The notes beneath the pieces were generated by a model that made no database searches, was not told the DNA's origin, and was given only the letters and a program-made list of their open reading frames with translations. Shown here in pieces: positions 22,812 to 31,038 of a stretch of 64,000 nucleotides of DNA (the first letter of the stretch is position 1; each line of letters starts with the position of its first letter). The position numbers were made by a program, and so were the translations under genes. The stretch is from Methanobacterium sp. BRmetb2 (GTDB taxonomy: Archaea; Methanobacteriota; Methanobacteria; Methanobacteriales; Methanobacteriaceae): positions 617,501 through 681,500 of the forward strand of contig CP022705.1 of assembly GCA_003491285.1 (NCBI GenBank), given 5' to 3'.

Positions 22812-22837
22812 ATAAAAAATAAATCTTGATAAAAAAT

Positions 22838-24769
22838 TCAATTAATTCTCGTTATGGTGAAATACTTTCCACTGTAAATTATGGTCCCTGATAAGGTTAA
22901 TTGTCTACCCTTTAATGATCGCCCATCAAAATTTCCACCATCTATGGAACCAGAACTTGTACTTGGAGGTGAAAAATTCGATGGTGGAGTGAAATTTGAT
23001 GGATCAGTAGAATTTGAAGGTGGCCCATTCAAACCATTTACAGAACTTTGATTACCATTGTCCATGGGATTTTGACCAGGGCCTTTGTTTTGAGATGATT
23101 GACGTTCAGTATCAAAAAAGGGTATCTCATCAATTGAATTAGGTAAAATTGGTGGGCCGTAAGGAAGTAAAAAACTTCCACTGTAACTTACATCCTTACT
23201 GTTACTACCAGGATTATTCAGATTATCTGGCTGGTTGTTATTCTGTTGTAAAGTTGAACTATTGTTCTGTGGCAATCCAGAATTATCATTATCCTGTTTG
23301 AATACAGCATTATTATCATTAGGTTGCATTCCAGAAGTTGTCCCATTACCAGTGGTAACCACGTAGATTGTGCTGTTACTGTATTCTTCTTGTAGTTGCT
23401 GAATATTGGACGATTCAGACACATTGCCTCCTAAAACATATTCAACCCAGTACTTTATCTGGAAGTCCTGGGCCACTATAACTGTGTTAGAATTATTTTG
23501 TGACTGATTTTCTTTTATAGTCAGTAATTCATTGTACTCGTCAAGGGTTATGGTGGGACTCATATTTTCAAAACTCTCGGAAGCTACAAAGAAACTTGAA
23601 AAAGCAAAAACTACTGCAATGGAAGTTACTAAAAGAGTAGTATACTTTTTCTTATCAGGATACTTCAAAATAGCAAGATTTTCAAAGAACTTCAGCCCCA
23701 GAGGGATAATTAGTGCAATGGGTAAAAATGCCATTAGAATAAATCTGGATTGATATTCGGTGGACATAATGGACAGGACTCCTAATACTACTCCCAAGGT
23801 AAGATACATCCATGCCAGCAATGTGTTCCTTTTCATCTTTCCCATATCAGTAATATTTTCCTTGAATCCCCTATATAACATAATAATTGCGGCAGCTATG
23901 CCTAATAAGTAGGGTAAACTAAAAAATACACTTCCATTAATGGAACTACCCATTATACCGGCCCCAGTAGCACTATTAGATGTGGAAGTTATGTTGAAAA
24001 ATGAGACAACTGTGGTGTATTTGGAAAACATCACAGGATAAGTTACAAACAGGACCATGAAACATACCATGATCATCAAACTCATTATTCCCATGACTTT
24101 AAGATCTAATTTCGGAGTTTTATGCGTTTTAAATATTTTAAAGAGTATGTTGAATAGGATTAGGGATATAAATAGAATAACTGCCAGAGCTCCTGTATAT
24201 ATATGGGTTAATAGATTAAATCCCAAAAACAGGGCAGCTAAAACTCCATACTTCTTCCAGTTGCTGATATTTTCCAGCCATTTCACTAAAAAGTACATAA
24301 AAAATGTGAGAAAAACTACCCCTACCAGGTTTTGCATGAAATTACCTACCATGGCAAAGTAGTTGATGTTGACGGTTATAAGAAAGGCTGCCAGTAGAGC
24401 TGGGATCTTGGAACCTACACCCTTTCTATTAATGTAACACTGGGTAAGTAAATATGCTGGAAAGGCCATAAGGGATCCTAAAAATGCCATTCCAATTTTA
24501 ATACCTAAAAATGAACTTCCAGTCACTACAACAAATGGTGTTAATAAATAATATGCTAAAGGAGGATCATTACTTGCTGGAAAACCATAGTTTAATATGT
24601 TACGAACCTGGATATCATAAAAGGCTCCATCTATTCCATAAGAAAGGGAATATCTTGTTAAAAGATAAATATCCAATATAAAGGAGAATAGGAAAATGGC
24701 AACTAGGATTAAAAGCCAATACCTGTCCTTTATGACTTTCATAAATGTTTCCTTTCTATACTGATTCAC
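22838..24769 (-). CDS. Membrane glycosyltransferase-like protein (GT-C type) with Asn/Gln/Ser/Pro-rich tail
   Basis: This protein of about 643 residues resembles ArnT/PMT-type transferases that use lipid-phosphate sugars. After helix 1, the loop has GIDGAFYDIQVRNIL and then NDPPLAYYLLTPF, the acidic first-loop pattern of GT-C enzymes. About ten further membrane helices follow. After the last helix (about residue 380) comes an outer domain. From about residue 450 this turns into a low-complexity tract rich in N, Q, S, P and G with many NxS/T sites, ending in LTLSGTIIYSGKYFTITRIN. GTG 24769 has GAGGTG five bases upstream; ATG 24742 also has an AAGGA site, so the start is open. A hairpin leader precedes it. 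Confidence 0.8.
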   Translation of the reverse strand: MNQYRKETFMKVIKDRYWLLILVAIFLFSFILDIYLLTRYSLSYGIDGAFYDIQVRNILNYGFPASNDPPLAYYLLTPFVVVTGSSFLGIKIGMAFLGSLMAFPAYLLTQCYINRKGVGSKIPALLAAFLITVNINYFAMVGNFMQNLVGVVFLTFFMYFLVKWLENISNWKKYGVLAALFLGFNLLTHIYTGALAVILFISLILFNILFKIFKTHKTPKLDLKVMGIMSLMIMVCFMVLFVTYPVMFSKYTTVVSFFNITSTSNSATGAGIMGSSINGSVFFSLPYLLGIAAAIIMLYRGFKENITDMGKMKRNTLLAWMYLTLGVVLGVLSIMSTEYQSRFILMAFLPIALIIPLGLKFFENLAILKYPDKKKYTTLLVTSIAVVFAFSSFFVASESFENMSPTITLDEYNELLTIKENQSQNNSNTVIVAQDFQIKYWVEYVLGGNVSESSNIQQLQEEYSNSTIYVVTTGNGTTSGMQPNDNNAVFKQDNDNSGLPQNNSSTLQQNNNQPDNLNNPGSNSKDVSYSGSFLLPYGPPILPNSIDEIPFFDTERQSSQNKGPGQNPMDNGNQSSVNGLNGPPSNSTDPSNFTPPSNFSPPSTSSGSIDGGNFDGRSLKGRQLTLSGTIIYSGKYFTITRIN

Positions 24770-24815
24770 CAATACACCTCGGATAATGTAATTCTAATAA
24801 TAGGGAGGGGGGTTA

Positions 24816-24870
24816 GGGTCTAAGATTAAGGAGGCCCGTGTCAGCTATCTACATAATAAATCTTAGACCC
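24816..24870 (-). ncRNA. Structured leader or small RNA with perfect 12-bp stem
   Basis: GGGTCTAAGATT (24816-24827) pairs perfectly with AATCTTAGACCC (24859-24870) around a 31-base loop, in otherwise AT-rich DNA. On the minus strand it lies in the leader of the glycosyltransferase gene, with a C-rich segment CCCCCCTCCC between stem and start codon. On the plus strand it would end in ATTTTTT like a terminator. It could be an attenuator/riboregulator, or a short plus-strand RNA. No known riboswitch class is recognised. Confidence 0.5.
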
Positions 24871-24875
24871 ATTTT

Positions 24876-24895
24876 TTAATCAAACGACTGATTAA
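24876..24895. promoter_or_regulatory. Inverted repeat next to the structured leader
   Basis: TTAATCA and TGATTAA are perfect arms separated by six bases. With the TTTTTTAAAAATG box just beyond (24896-24910, minus strand), this looks like an operator at the promoter of the glycosyltransferase gene. Confidence 0.45.
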
Positions 24896-25299
24896 ACATT
24901 TTTAAAAAACTCAAGTTTCATATTGGTGGGGTAAATTATTACACTGAAAATGTACAGTGCAATCTCCCGCTTTTTAAAACTTGTTTTTTGGGGTTTATAA
25001 TCTGTTTGACTTACTTATTTTAGAAAATAACATATAAAAGTAATTTTTCCCATATTAAACCAGTTAACACCCATTTTATCCAATTTATGCCAGATTCGAC
25101 CCAAATCTTACTTGAGAAAATAAATAATGGTGAATCTAATTTATAACTGTTTAAACTACTAAAACCTTTTAAAATCAAATATAAATATTTTAATTCCTTA
25201 ATTAAAAAAATGCGCAATATTCATTACCATATCCCCATCTAAATAGAATAATATGCAATAAATAGTTAATAGCCGTGTTTAACATTTTTATATATATTT
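24896..25299. other. Gap without a supported gene
   Basis: About 400 AT-rich bases. A short CACTG/CAGTG inverted repeat lies near 24944-24960. A 65-codon minus-strand frame at 25020-25217 lacks a ribosome binding site and looks like chance. Confidence 0.35.
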
Positions 25300-25605
25300 T
25301 TACTTCCAACTAATTTTTAGAAGGGCTAAAAGCGCCACTAATTGACTTACATTAATTAGTAGAAGTGACAATTCATTTCCATTATTATGTATTTGAGGTA
25401 GTGGGTGTGGGGGTTGTGGAGGTGCTAAAAAGCCCAATGAAAGCAGATTCTGAACCAGTAAAAACGTGCCAAAAACCAGAAGTCCAATTGTATACTCGGA
25501 TTTCCACTTTCTATAATTCTTCCAATAAATTGAAAGTAAGACCACTATAATACAAATGTTAGCAAATGCCACAAATAAACCGAATACACCTAAATAATTA
25601 AACAA
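25300..25605 (-). CDS. Small membrane protein paired with HTH regulator
   Basis: This 101-residue protein has three predicted membrane helices (residues about 5-27, 38-60, 80-98). A proline-rich loop APPQPPHPLPQIHNNGN lies between helices 2 and 3. It starts 30 bases after the stop of the upstream winged-helix gene on the same strand. Small membrane proteins beside ArsR-like regulators are a recurring archaeal pair (DUF7521-like in haloarchaea), but I cannot assign a function. Confidence 0.7.
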   Translation of the reverse strand: MFNYLGVFGLFVAFANICIIVVLLSIYWKNYRKWKSEYTIGLLVFGTFLLVQNLLSLGFLAPPQPPHPLPQIHNNGNELSLLLINVSQLVALLALLKISWK

Positions 25606-25635
25606 TTTAAAACCTCCATGAAACTCTTTTTTAAC

Positions 25636-25926
25636 TTATTTTTGTCTTTTTTCAGATTCTCTCCATATATCAGTGAAATCATCAAAATTTTCTTTCATAA
25701 TATCTGAAAGCATGTAAACTGTTCCATATTGTCCTTCACCAGATGAAATAACAATTTTGTTCTTAATTAAAACTTTAATATGATGTCTAACAGTTTTGTA
25801 ATCTAATTTAAGATTATTTGCCAGTTGATTAGCATTATAAGGTCTGGAATTAAGCTCATTGATTATTCTGGCCCGATTTATTCCGCCCCGCGTTCCAGCA
25901 ACTAACCACCATAGTAAAGCTTCCAT
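25636..25926 (-). CDS. Winged-helix (ArsR-like) transcription regulator
   Basis: This 96-residue protein is almost entirely a winged helix: INRARIINELNSRPYNANQL, then LKLDYKTVRHHIKVLIKNKI as recognition helix, and a wing near VISSGEGQYGTVYML. There are no metal-binding cysteines, so it is not a metal-sensing ArsR. It is the first gene of a two-gene minus-strand unit with the small membrane protein and likely controls that unit or senses through it. Confidence 0.85.
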   Translation of the reverse strand: MEALLWWLVAGTRGGINRARIINELNSRPYNANQLANNLKLDYKTVRHHIKVLIKNKIVISSGEGQYGTVYMLSDIMKENFDDFTDIWRESEKRQK

Positions 25927-26185
25927 GATATCACATAAAATTATACATTATATTAATTTAGATTAAATCCCTGAAAATATACACTAAACTAATTTTTCAG
26001 TTAGTGGGTTTATATTTTGTTAGATTTACATAATATCTGATTATCATTAATATAAAAAACTTTATTAAAAACAGGTAATTTTCATGAAATAATTTCTGAA
26101 AAATTTGAGTATATATCAGCATTCGTATAATAAAGATATGTTTTATCAACACCATTCAATTAAAAAGTGATAAAATGAACTCTAA
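25927..26185. other. AT-rich gap without a gene
   Basis: This stretch is very AT-rich and holds the promoter side of the winged-helix gene. The pair AACTAATTTTTCAGTTAGT near 25986 forms a short inverted repeat (AACTAA/TTAGTT) upstream of that gene and may be an operator. Confidence 0.3.
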
Positions 26186-26340
26186 ATTGATCTAATCTCA
26201 AGGATATCCAGTAAAAAAGTAGATATAAATAAATTTGCTGAAATGGTTGTGAATAATCCTAAAATATGGGATGAAATTGTCAATTTGATGTTGAATCATG
26301 GAAAGTATCTCGTTTTGACATTATTTCTGATCTTTATTAA
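26186..26340 (+). pseudogene. Possible decayed gene fragment
   Basis: An open stretch without a usable start reads DLISRISSKKVDINKFAEMV, then NNPKIWDEIVNLMLN. A frame change near 26295 continues as ESWKVSRFDIISDLY and stops at 26338. The helical pattern recalls a HEAT-like repeat, but the fragment is too short for a firm call. It overlaps the end of the convergent SRPBCC gene. Confidence 0.3.
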
Positions 26341-26785
26341 AATCAGTTCCTCTAGTCTCAACTAGCTTTTTAAATATTTTTAATTCTTCTTTTGATTGTT
26401 TTATCATCCTTCTGCGAAGGAAAGGTAGTAATAATTTTAAAATAAAAACTTTCCCTTTCCCCAACCATTTTAGGTTCATTTCAGTTTTATTATCAATTGG
26501 GCGGAGTGTTGTTTCTACTTGAGCACTTAATGCTTCTCCAGTAACCTGTGATACATATTTTCTCTTGGGTTCACAATATATCAATTCATCCTCCATTATA
26601 TAGGAACGGCCTTTTTGTAAATAATGCAAACGAGCGATTGAACCAACCTCACCCGGTGCTTTTTTAATTACTTCAAACTTTTCCAGGTCAGTTTGCCAAT
26701 ATGGAAAATTATCAGGATTCATTAAAGCTTTAGATACAATAGATACTGGTTTATTAATAATGATGCTCACTTGAAACATGGTCAT
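26321..26785 (-). CDS. SRPBCC-fold (polyketide cyclase/START-like) protein
   Basis: This 154-residue protein begins FQVSIIINKPVSIVSKALMN, the usual N-terminal strand and helix of the SRPBCC fold. DNFPYWQTDLEKFEVI and a C-terminal long helix (KLLLPFLRRRMIKQSKEELK) follow. Such proteins bind hydrophobic ligands in a deep cavity; many have no known reaction. GGGGGT lies nine bases before the ATG. The ATC-hydrolase-like gene lies 70 bases upstream on the same strand and could share its transcript. Confidence 0.8.
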   Translation of the reverse strand: MTMFQVSIIINKPVSIVSKALMNPDNFPYWQTDLEKFEVIKKAPGEVGSIARLHYLQKGRSYIMEDELIYCEPKRKYVSQVTGEALSAQVETTLRPIDNKTEMNLKWLGKGKVFILKLLLPFLRRRMIKQSKEELKIFKKLVETRGTDFNKDQK

Positions 26786-26855
26786 AATAGTACCCCCAGA
26801 AGAAATAATCTCTAATCTTATATTAACTGGTTAATCCTAAATTATTATATTTATC

Positions 26856-27524
26856 TCAATTTTTTATAACAGTACTCGCAATTTTTGTTTTACGCCCCTT
26901 TTTATACCGAAAATCACATTTAGAATATCCTTCCGCCAGAGTACCTGTCCGGTGCAACCCTAAATTGCCATATTTACTTTCAGGAATATCTGTAGCACAC
27001 ATGTAGGGTACGAATTCGTCAGCTCCATTCTGGTGGAAAAACTTGCAGATGGCACATTCAGTAAAGTCCAGCCCAAAATCAAAATCTTCTCCTTCTATAA
27101 AATCATACACATAATCTTCAGGGTATTTACGTTTCTTGGATTCTCCTGCAAGATATTTTAGATAGTTTATTGCCTGAGGATTATCCATGGGCATGATTTT
27201 ATCACTGTTATCCTTTAAAGACTTGTCTGCGTACTCATAACAAATTTTTCCAATTTCAGCCACATCTTTACCCATTCTTTTTAAAACCAGATACACAGCA
27301 AGATCCCTGGTGGTGGAGGTAAGAGTTACTGTTAAAGGATTTTCATCACCACCTATGTAGGGCATGTCCTGAAGAAGAGACTTGAATTCTTTTTTTATAT
27401 TACGAGCAGCGTTTCTTGCGAATTTTTCGCCAAATTTCTCTGCCATAACTTTTTCAATGCCCTTATTGAAGCTATGAAATTCAGTTAAGAGTTTGATCTT
27501 ATCTTTTTGGGAATAACCTTTCAT
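26856..27524 (-). CDS. L-2-amino-thiazoline-4-carboxylate hydrolase-like protein
   Basis: This 222-residue protein matches the ATC hydrolase-like family: an N-terminal helical domain, then DFGLDFTECAICKFF (Cys pair near 157-160), then VPYMCATDIPESKYGNLGLH and RTGTLAEGYSKCDFRY. The three Cys-containing blocks and the terminal CDFRY are hallmarks of the family. The reference bacterial enzyme opens ATC in cysteine synthesis, but most members have unknown substrates. It may form a unit with the SRPBCC gene downstream. Function is by family only. Confidence 0.8.
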   Translation of the reverse strand: MKGYSQKDKIKLLTEFHSFNKGIEKVMAEKFGEKFARNAARNIKKEFKSLLQDMPYIGGDENPLTVTLTSTTRDLAVYLVLKRMGKDVAEIGKICYEYADKSLKDNSDKIMPMDNPQAINYLKYLAGESKKRKYPEDYVYDFIEGEDFDFGLDFTECAICKFFHQNGADEFVPYMCATDIPESKYGNLGLHRTGTLAEGYSKCDFRYKKGRKTKIASTVIKN

Positions 27525-27635
27525 AAAAATAAATCTGTTGTCATTTTGTAAAGAAGTTTCGATTTATTCTGCAGATCATGCTAAATTCCTTTTTAAGGGG
27601 ATGAAAAATTGAAGTAAATTGAACTTAACTTATTT

Positions 27636-27866
27636 TTAACTTCTTATTATATCAATTATAGCCAGAATAACACCGGCACCTATTAAACTGTAACTTAACC
27701 ATTCATTATTACCCAAAACAATTCCTAAAATCACCAAGAAAAATGCAATAAAAACGATTTTAGAAGGTTTATCCTGTTTTTTCATTTTACCTGCGTAAAT
27801 AGCCAATAGAGTTATAATGGCCAGTGCAACTAGGCCTATTAACAGAAAAATACTTGATAAATCCAT
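27636..27866 (-). CDS. Small membrane protein
   Basis: This 76-residue protein has three hydrophobic segments: residues about 4-24, 34-50 and 55-73. A KMKKQDKPSK linker lies between the first two. No family is recognised and no partner gene is close; it stands alone on the minus strand between the ATC-hydrolase-like gene and an MFS exporter. Confidence 0.55.
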   Translation of the reverse strand: MDLSSIFLLIGLVALAIITLLAIYAGKMKKQDKPSKIVFIAFFLVILGIVLGNNEWLSYSLIGAGVILAIIDIIRS

Positions 27867-28146
27867 AAGTTATTGTTATAGGATCTGGTTAATAAATAAT
27901 TCTGCTACAAGTTATCATTAAATAATATAGAGAAAATAATGTGCTATCAGTGGTTATAGGGTTCATATAATTTATTTTAAATTTTGAATTTAGGAACTAC
28001 AGAATAGGTAAGATAAGTTTTACCCCACACGGAGAAATACGGATATATAAAGAGAATTTTCCAATTATCATTCGTCAATGACATGTAAATGTTGGTGAAA
28101 GTAGAATTGGGTTAGCCAACCATATAAAAGGCAAACTATATCATCC

Positions 28147-29514
28147 TTAATTTCTTTTCATAACAAAATAGCCGTATATGGACACATAGCAGAGGACGGC
28201 AAATATTAGGAAGGGTATTTTACTGCCTTCAATGAAAAGGGCGTAGTTACTGGGATTTAATGGTGCGTGTCCAATAAATATGTTAAGAACAGCTAGCGTA
28301 ATTCCCATACCCATCATCTGACCCATTACCCTCATAGTATTTAATGTTGCGCTGGAAACACCGTAAAACTTGTTATCAACATAATCCACTGCAATTTGAG
28401 TGCTTGAAGATGCAGAAAGACCATAGCCTGATCCAATAACAGCTAGGGCAACTACTATAAGTTCTAAAGTCGTGTTTTCTCCTAAAAACACCAAAAATGT
28501 TAATCCAATAGCTGTCAACAACATTCCTATAGCTGCTATATATCTAGCCCGTATTGATTCCAGTAATTTGCCTACTGAAAGCGAAAATATGGCTATAAAA
28601 ATGGACTGGATACACAGCAATAATCCTGTCTGATTTGGACTCAAGTCCCTGATGCTTTGAAGGTATAAAGTCAAAAGGAAGAGGGTGAAAATTCCTGGCC
28701 CGTAATTTATAAGGGATGTTAAATTGTTTATTATGTATATCCTGTCAAATAACAATTCAGGATGTATTAAGGGGTTTTTAACTTTCTTTTGAAGCCAGAT
28801 AAATAGGATAATCCCCACTGAACCCAATATCAATGTAAATATTCCTATAGTGGTAGTAATTTCTGAAAATCCATACATTATCCCAATTAATGATAATGCA
28901 AGAACTGAAGTACTGCTCAGACATAATTTATCATCTTTTGATTCAATCCATTCCCCTTTTAGTTTTAAAATAGCCATAATAGCTGCTAGGCCAAAAGGGA
29001 CGGAAAATAAGAAAACAGCTCTCCATGTGAAAAATTCAGTCAAAAATCCTCCTAAAACTGGTCCCAGGGAAAGTCCAACATAAGCTACTCCTACACTTAA
29101 AGATAAAACTTTACCCTTTTCTTCTTGGGGATAGACAGATGCTATTAAAGAATAAACATTCCCAAAAATCATTGCACTTCCCACTGCCTGTATGATTCGA
29201 GATATTAATAATATATCACCCGAAGGAGCCAATGCACATAAAAAACTGCCTAATGTGAATATAACTATTCCATAGGTAATGATCTTCTTTTTACCATAAA
29301 TATCGGCTATTTTACCAAAAGGAATTAAAAAAATGGCTGAAACAAGTAGGTAGGATGTTGTAATCCAGCCCAAAAATATAGAAGTAAGCAGAAAGGTTTT
29401 ACCAATTTCTGGTAGTGCAATATTAACCGAAGAACTGATATAAGGAACCAGGAAACTCACTAAAATACTTACCAGTAAGACATACTTCTTTGTTACATCA
29501 TTTATGTGACTCAT
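28147..29514 (-). CDS. MFS multidrug exporter, DHA2-like
   Basis: This 455-residue protein has about 14 membrane segments and is a close paralogue of the exporter at 17217. Both share KYVLxxSxLVSF-type N termini, GKIADIYGKKKIITYG after helix 2, LGPVLGGFLTEFFTWRAVFL and the SSASLNT/SSATLNT segment near helix 11. It starts at ATG 29514 with GGAGA nine bases upstream. A perfect 8-bp inverted repeat at 29549-29571 lies in its promoter and is probably a regulator site, although no regulator gene adjoins. The substrate is unknown. Confidence 0.9.
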   Translation of the reverse strand: MSHINDVTKKYVLLVSILVSFLVPYISSSVNIALPEIGKTFLLTSIFLGWITTSYLLVSAIFLIPFGKIADIYGKKKIITYGIVIFTLGSFLCALAPSGDILLISRIIQAVGSAMIFGNVYSLIASVYPQEEKGKVLSLSVGVAYVGLSLGPVLGGFLTEFFTWRAVFLFSVPFGLAAIMAILKLKGEWIESKDDKLCLSSTSVLALSLIGIMYGFSEITTTIGIFTLILGSVGIILFIWLQKKVKNPLIHPELLFDRIYIINNLTSLINYGPGIFTLFLLTLYLQSIRDLSPNQTGLLLCIQSIFIAIFSLSVGKLLESIRARYIAAIGMLLTAIGLTFLVFLGENTTLELIVVALAVIGSGYGLSASSSTQIAVDYVDNKFYGVSSATLNTMRVMGQMMGMGITLAVLNIFIGHAPLNPSNYALFIEGSKIPFLIFAVLCYVSIYGYFVMKRN

Positions 29515-29548
29515 ACACTTTGTTCTCCATTTACTAAAATGTTCGGAT

Positions 29549-29571
29549 AATTAGATGTTTTGAATCTAATT
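29549..29571. promoter_or_regulatory. Inverted repeat upstream of MFS exporter
   Basis: AATTAGAT and ATCTAATT are perfect arms around a 7-base spacer, 35 bases upstream of the exporter start codon. The size and position fit an operator for a dimeric repressor. Confidence 0.5.
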
Positions 29572-29868
29572 GAGAGATTGTTAAATAATGAGAGTTTAAT
29601 TAGGTGTTTACAGGGTTAAAAATCCTGTTTAAGCTTTAATATCAGATATAAATACTATTTCCTGTCTTATCATTAAAAAGGTTTTTTATTTGATCAAACT
29701 ATATAAATTTTTAATAGGGTTGAATTATCAATTCTTCATAAAAGATTAATCACTTATTATAAAATGGTTAATTTAATAAATATTTAATGAAGTGATGATT
29801 ATAAATAGAACAAACTTATCTACAAGACCGTATAATTTAGTTATAGACCATAAAAACAGTTATCTATT
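29572..29868. other. Gap before tRNA-Ser(CGA)
   Basis: No gene is seen in about 300 AT-rich bases. TATAATTTAG and TTTAGTTATAG lie 20-40 bases before the tRNA and could serve as its promoter. Confidence 0.35.
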
Positions 29869-29954
29869 GCCGGGATAGTCTAGTCTGGTAAGGCGCAGGA
29901 TTCGAAATCCTGTTTGAGCGTTGCTCTTCCTGGGTTCAAATCCCAGTCCCGGCG
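29869..29954 (+). tRNA. tRNA-Ser (anticodon CGA)
   Basis: This is an 86-base class II tRNA. Acceptor arms GCCGGGA/TCCCGGC and the discriminator G match the tRNA-Ser at 12820. The anticodon arm CAGGAT-TCGAAAT-CCTG shows CGA. The variable arm (TTTGAGCGTTGCTCTTC) is long, as in serine tRNAs. The T arm is identical to that of the other tRNA-Ser, and the flanking TTAAA is shared too. Confidence 0.96.
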
Positions 29955-30045
29955 TTAAAAAGAATGAATGCAATAATAAATGATTAAGAAAATCAAATAA
30001 GAGAATTGAAGATAACTAGAACTCCAGAAGGATAGTTGAGTTAAT

Positions 30046-30735
30046 ATGGAAAAGGACAACACTACCCCTTACCACTCCCAAGATTATGATGCAAATGTTT
30101 TAAATACACTCCCCTATTACCAGTCCTACCACCAGGAAACCATTAATCTAATCAAATCAATAAATACTGAACCAAAAAATTGGTTGGATACAGGATGTGG
30201 AACCGGTACAATGATAAATTTGGCAGTTAAAGAATTTCCAAAAACCAAGTTCCTACTTCTAGATCCGGCAGATAGTATGGTGCAACAGGCCCGGATGAAG
30301 TTTTGTAATCTAAGTAAAAATCGTTTAAAATTTCTCAAACCATCCACAACCCAGGATTTTAATGAAAAACTGGAAGAAAAAGTAGATGTGATAACTGCCA
30401 TTCAATGCCACCATTATTTATCACCTAGAGATAGAAAAAAAGCCGTTCAAATTTGCTACGATAACTTAAAAGAAAATGGAATATTTGTAACCTTTGAAAA
30501 TATACGTCCACTGACCAAAAAAGGGGTAGAAATTGGAAAAGAATACTGGAAAAAATTCCAATTAGAACATGGCCGAGATATAAAAGAAATAGAACCCCAA
30601 CTAAAACGTTTTGATGTGGAATATTTCCCTATAACCGTAGAAGAGCATTTGAAATTGTTAAGAGAATCTGGTTTTAAAATTGTGGAAATTCTGTGGTATT
30701 CTTACCTACAAGCAGGTTTTTACTGCATTAAATAA
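30046..30735 (+). CDS. SAM-dependent methyltransferase, class I
   Basis: This 229-residue protein has a Rossmann-like methyltransferase core. The SAM loop is NWLDTGCGTGTMINLA (about residues 45-60), the acidic end of strand 2 is in FLLLDPADSMVQQA and the post-III motif is VITAIQCHHYLSPRD. The C-terminal part ends EILWYSYLQAGFYCIK. Its substrate is unknown; the sequence resembles the Tam/UbiE-like group acting on small molecules. The start ATG has no strong ribosome binding site. It stands alone just downstream of the tRNA gene. Confidence 0.88.
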   Translation: MEKDNTTPYHSQDYDANVLNTLPYYQSYHQETINLIKSINTEPKNWLDTGCGTGTMINLAVKEFPKTKFLLLDPADSMVQQARMKFCNLSKNRLKFLKPSTTQDFNEKLEEKVDVITAIQCHHYLSPRDRKKAVQICYDNLKENGIFVTFENIRPLTKKGVEIGKEYWKKFQLEHGRDIKEIEPQLKRFDVEYFPITVEEHLKLLRESGFKIVEILWYSYLQAGFYCIK

Positions 30736-31038
30736 TAAAATAATGAGTTTAAAGTTTTAAATACATTATTCCAGTCTTATTATTAACCTAATTATTGGAG
30801 TAGTTAAATATTATTTTTAATATCATTTTGTTTTAGATTTTAGTTAATTTAATTAATTTTTTGAGTCGTAACGAGTTTCATAGAGATATTGATAAGAGAA
30901 ATCCATTTGAAAATATGATTTCAGTTTTTTGAAATTGAAAAACCATAGAAATTTACTCACAACCACCTTTAATTAAAACACATAATGAGAACTTTAGATC
31001 ACAATTAGTAAAATATTTATATCTCTTAAAAGTCTCTA
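30736..31038. other. Gap with promoter of the MFS/PstS-like operon
   Basis: About 300 AT-rich bases have no gene. ATATTTATAT at about 31013-31022 is a TATA-like box 17-25 bases before the MFS start, consistent with a very short or leaderless transcript. Confidence 0.4.

Noticed and set aside
25020..25217. 65-codon minus-strand frame
   Set aside because: No ribosome binding site and no recognisable family; the composition follows the AT-rich surroundings.
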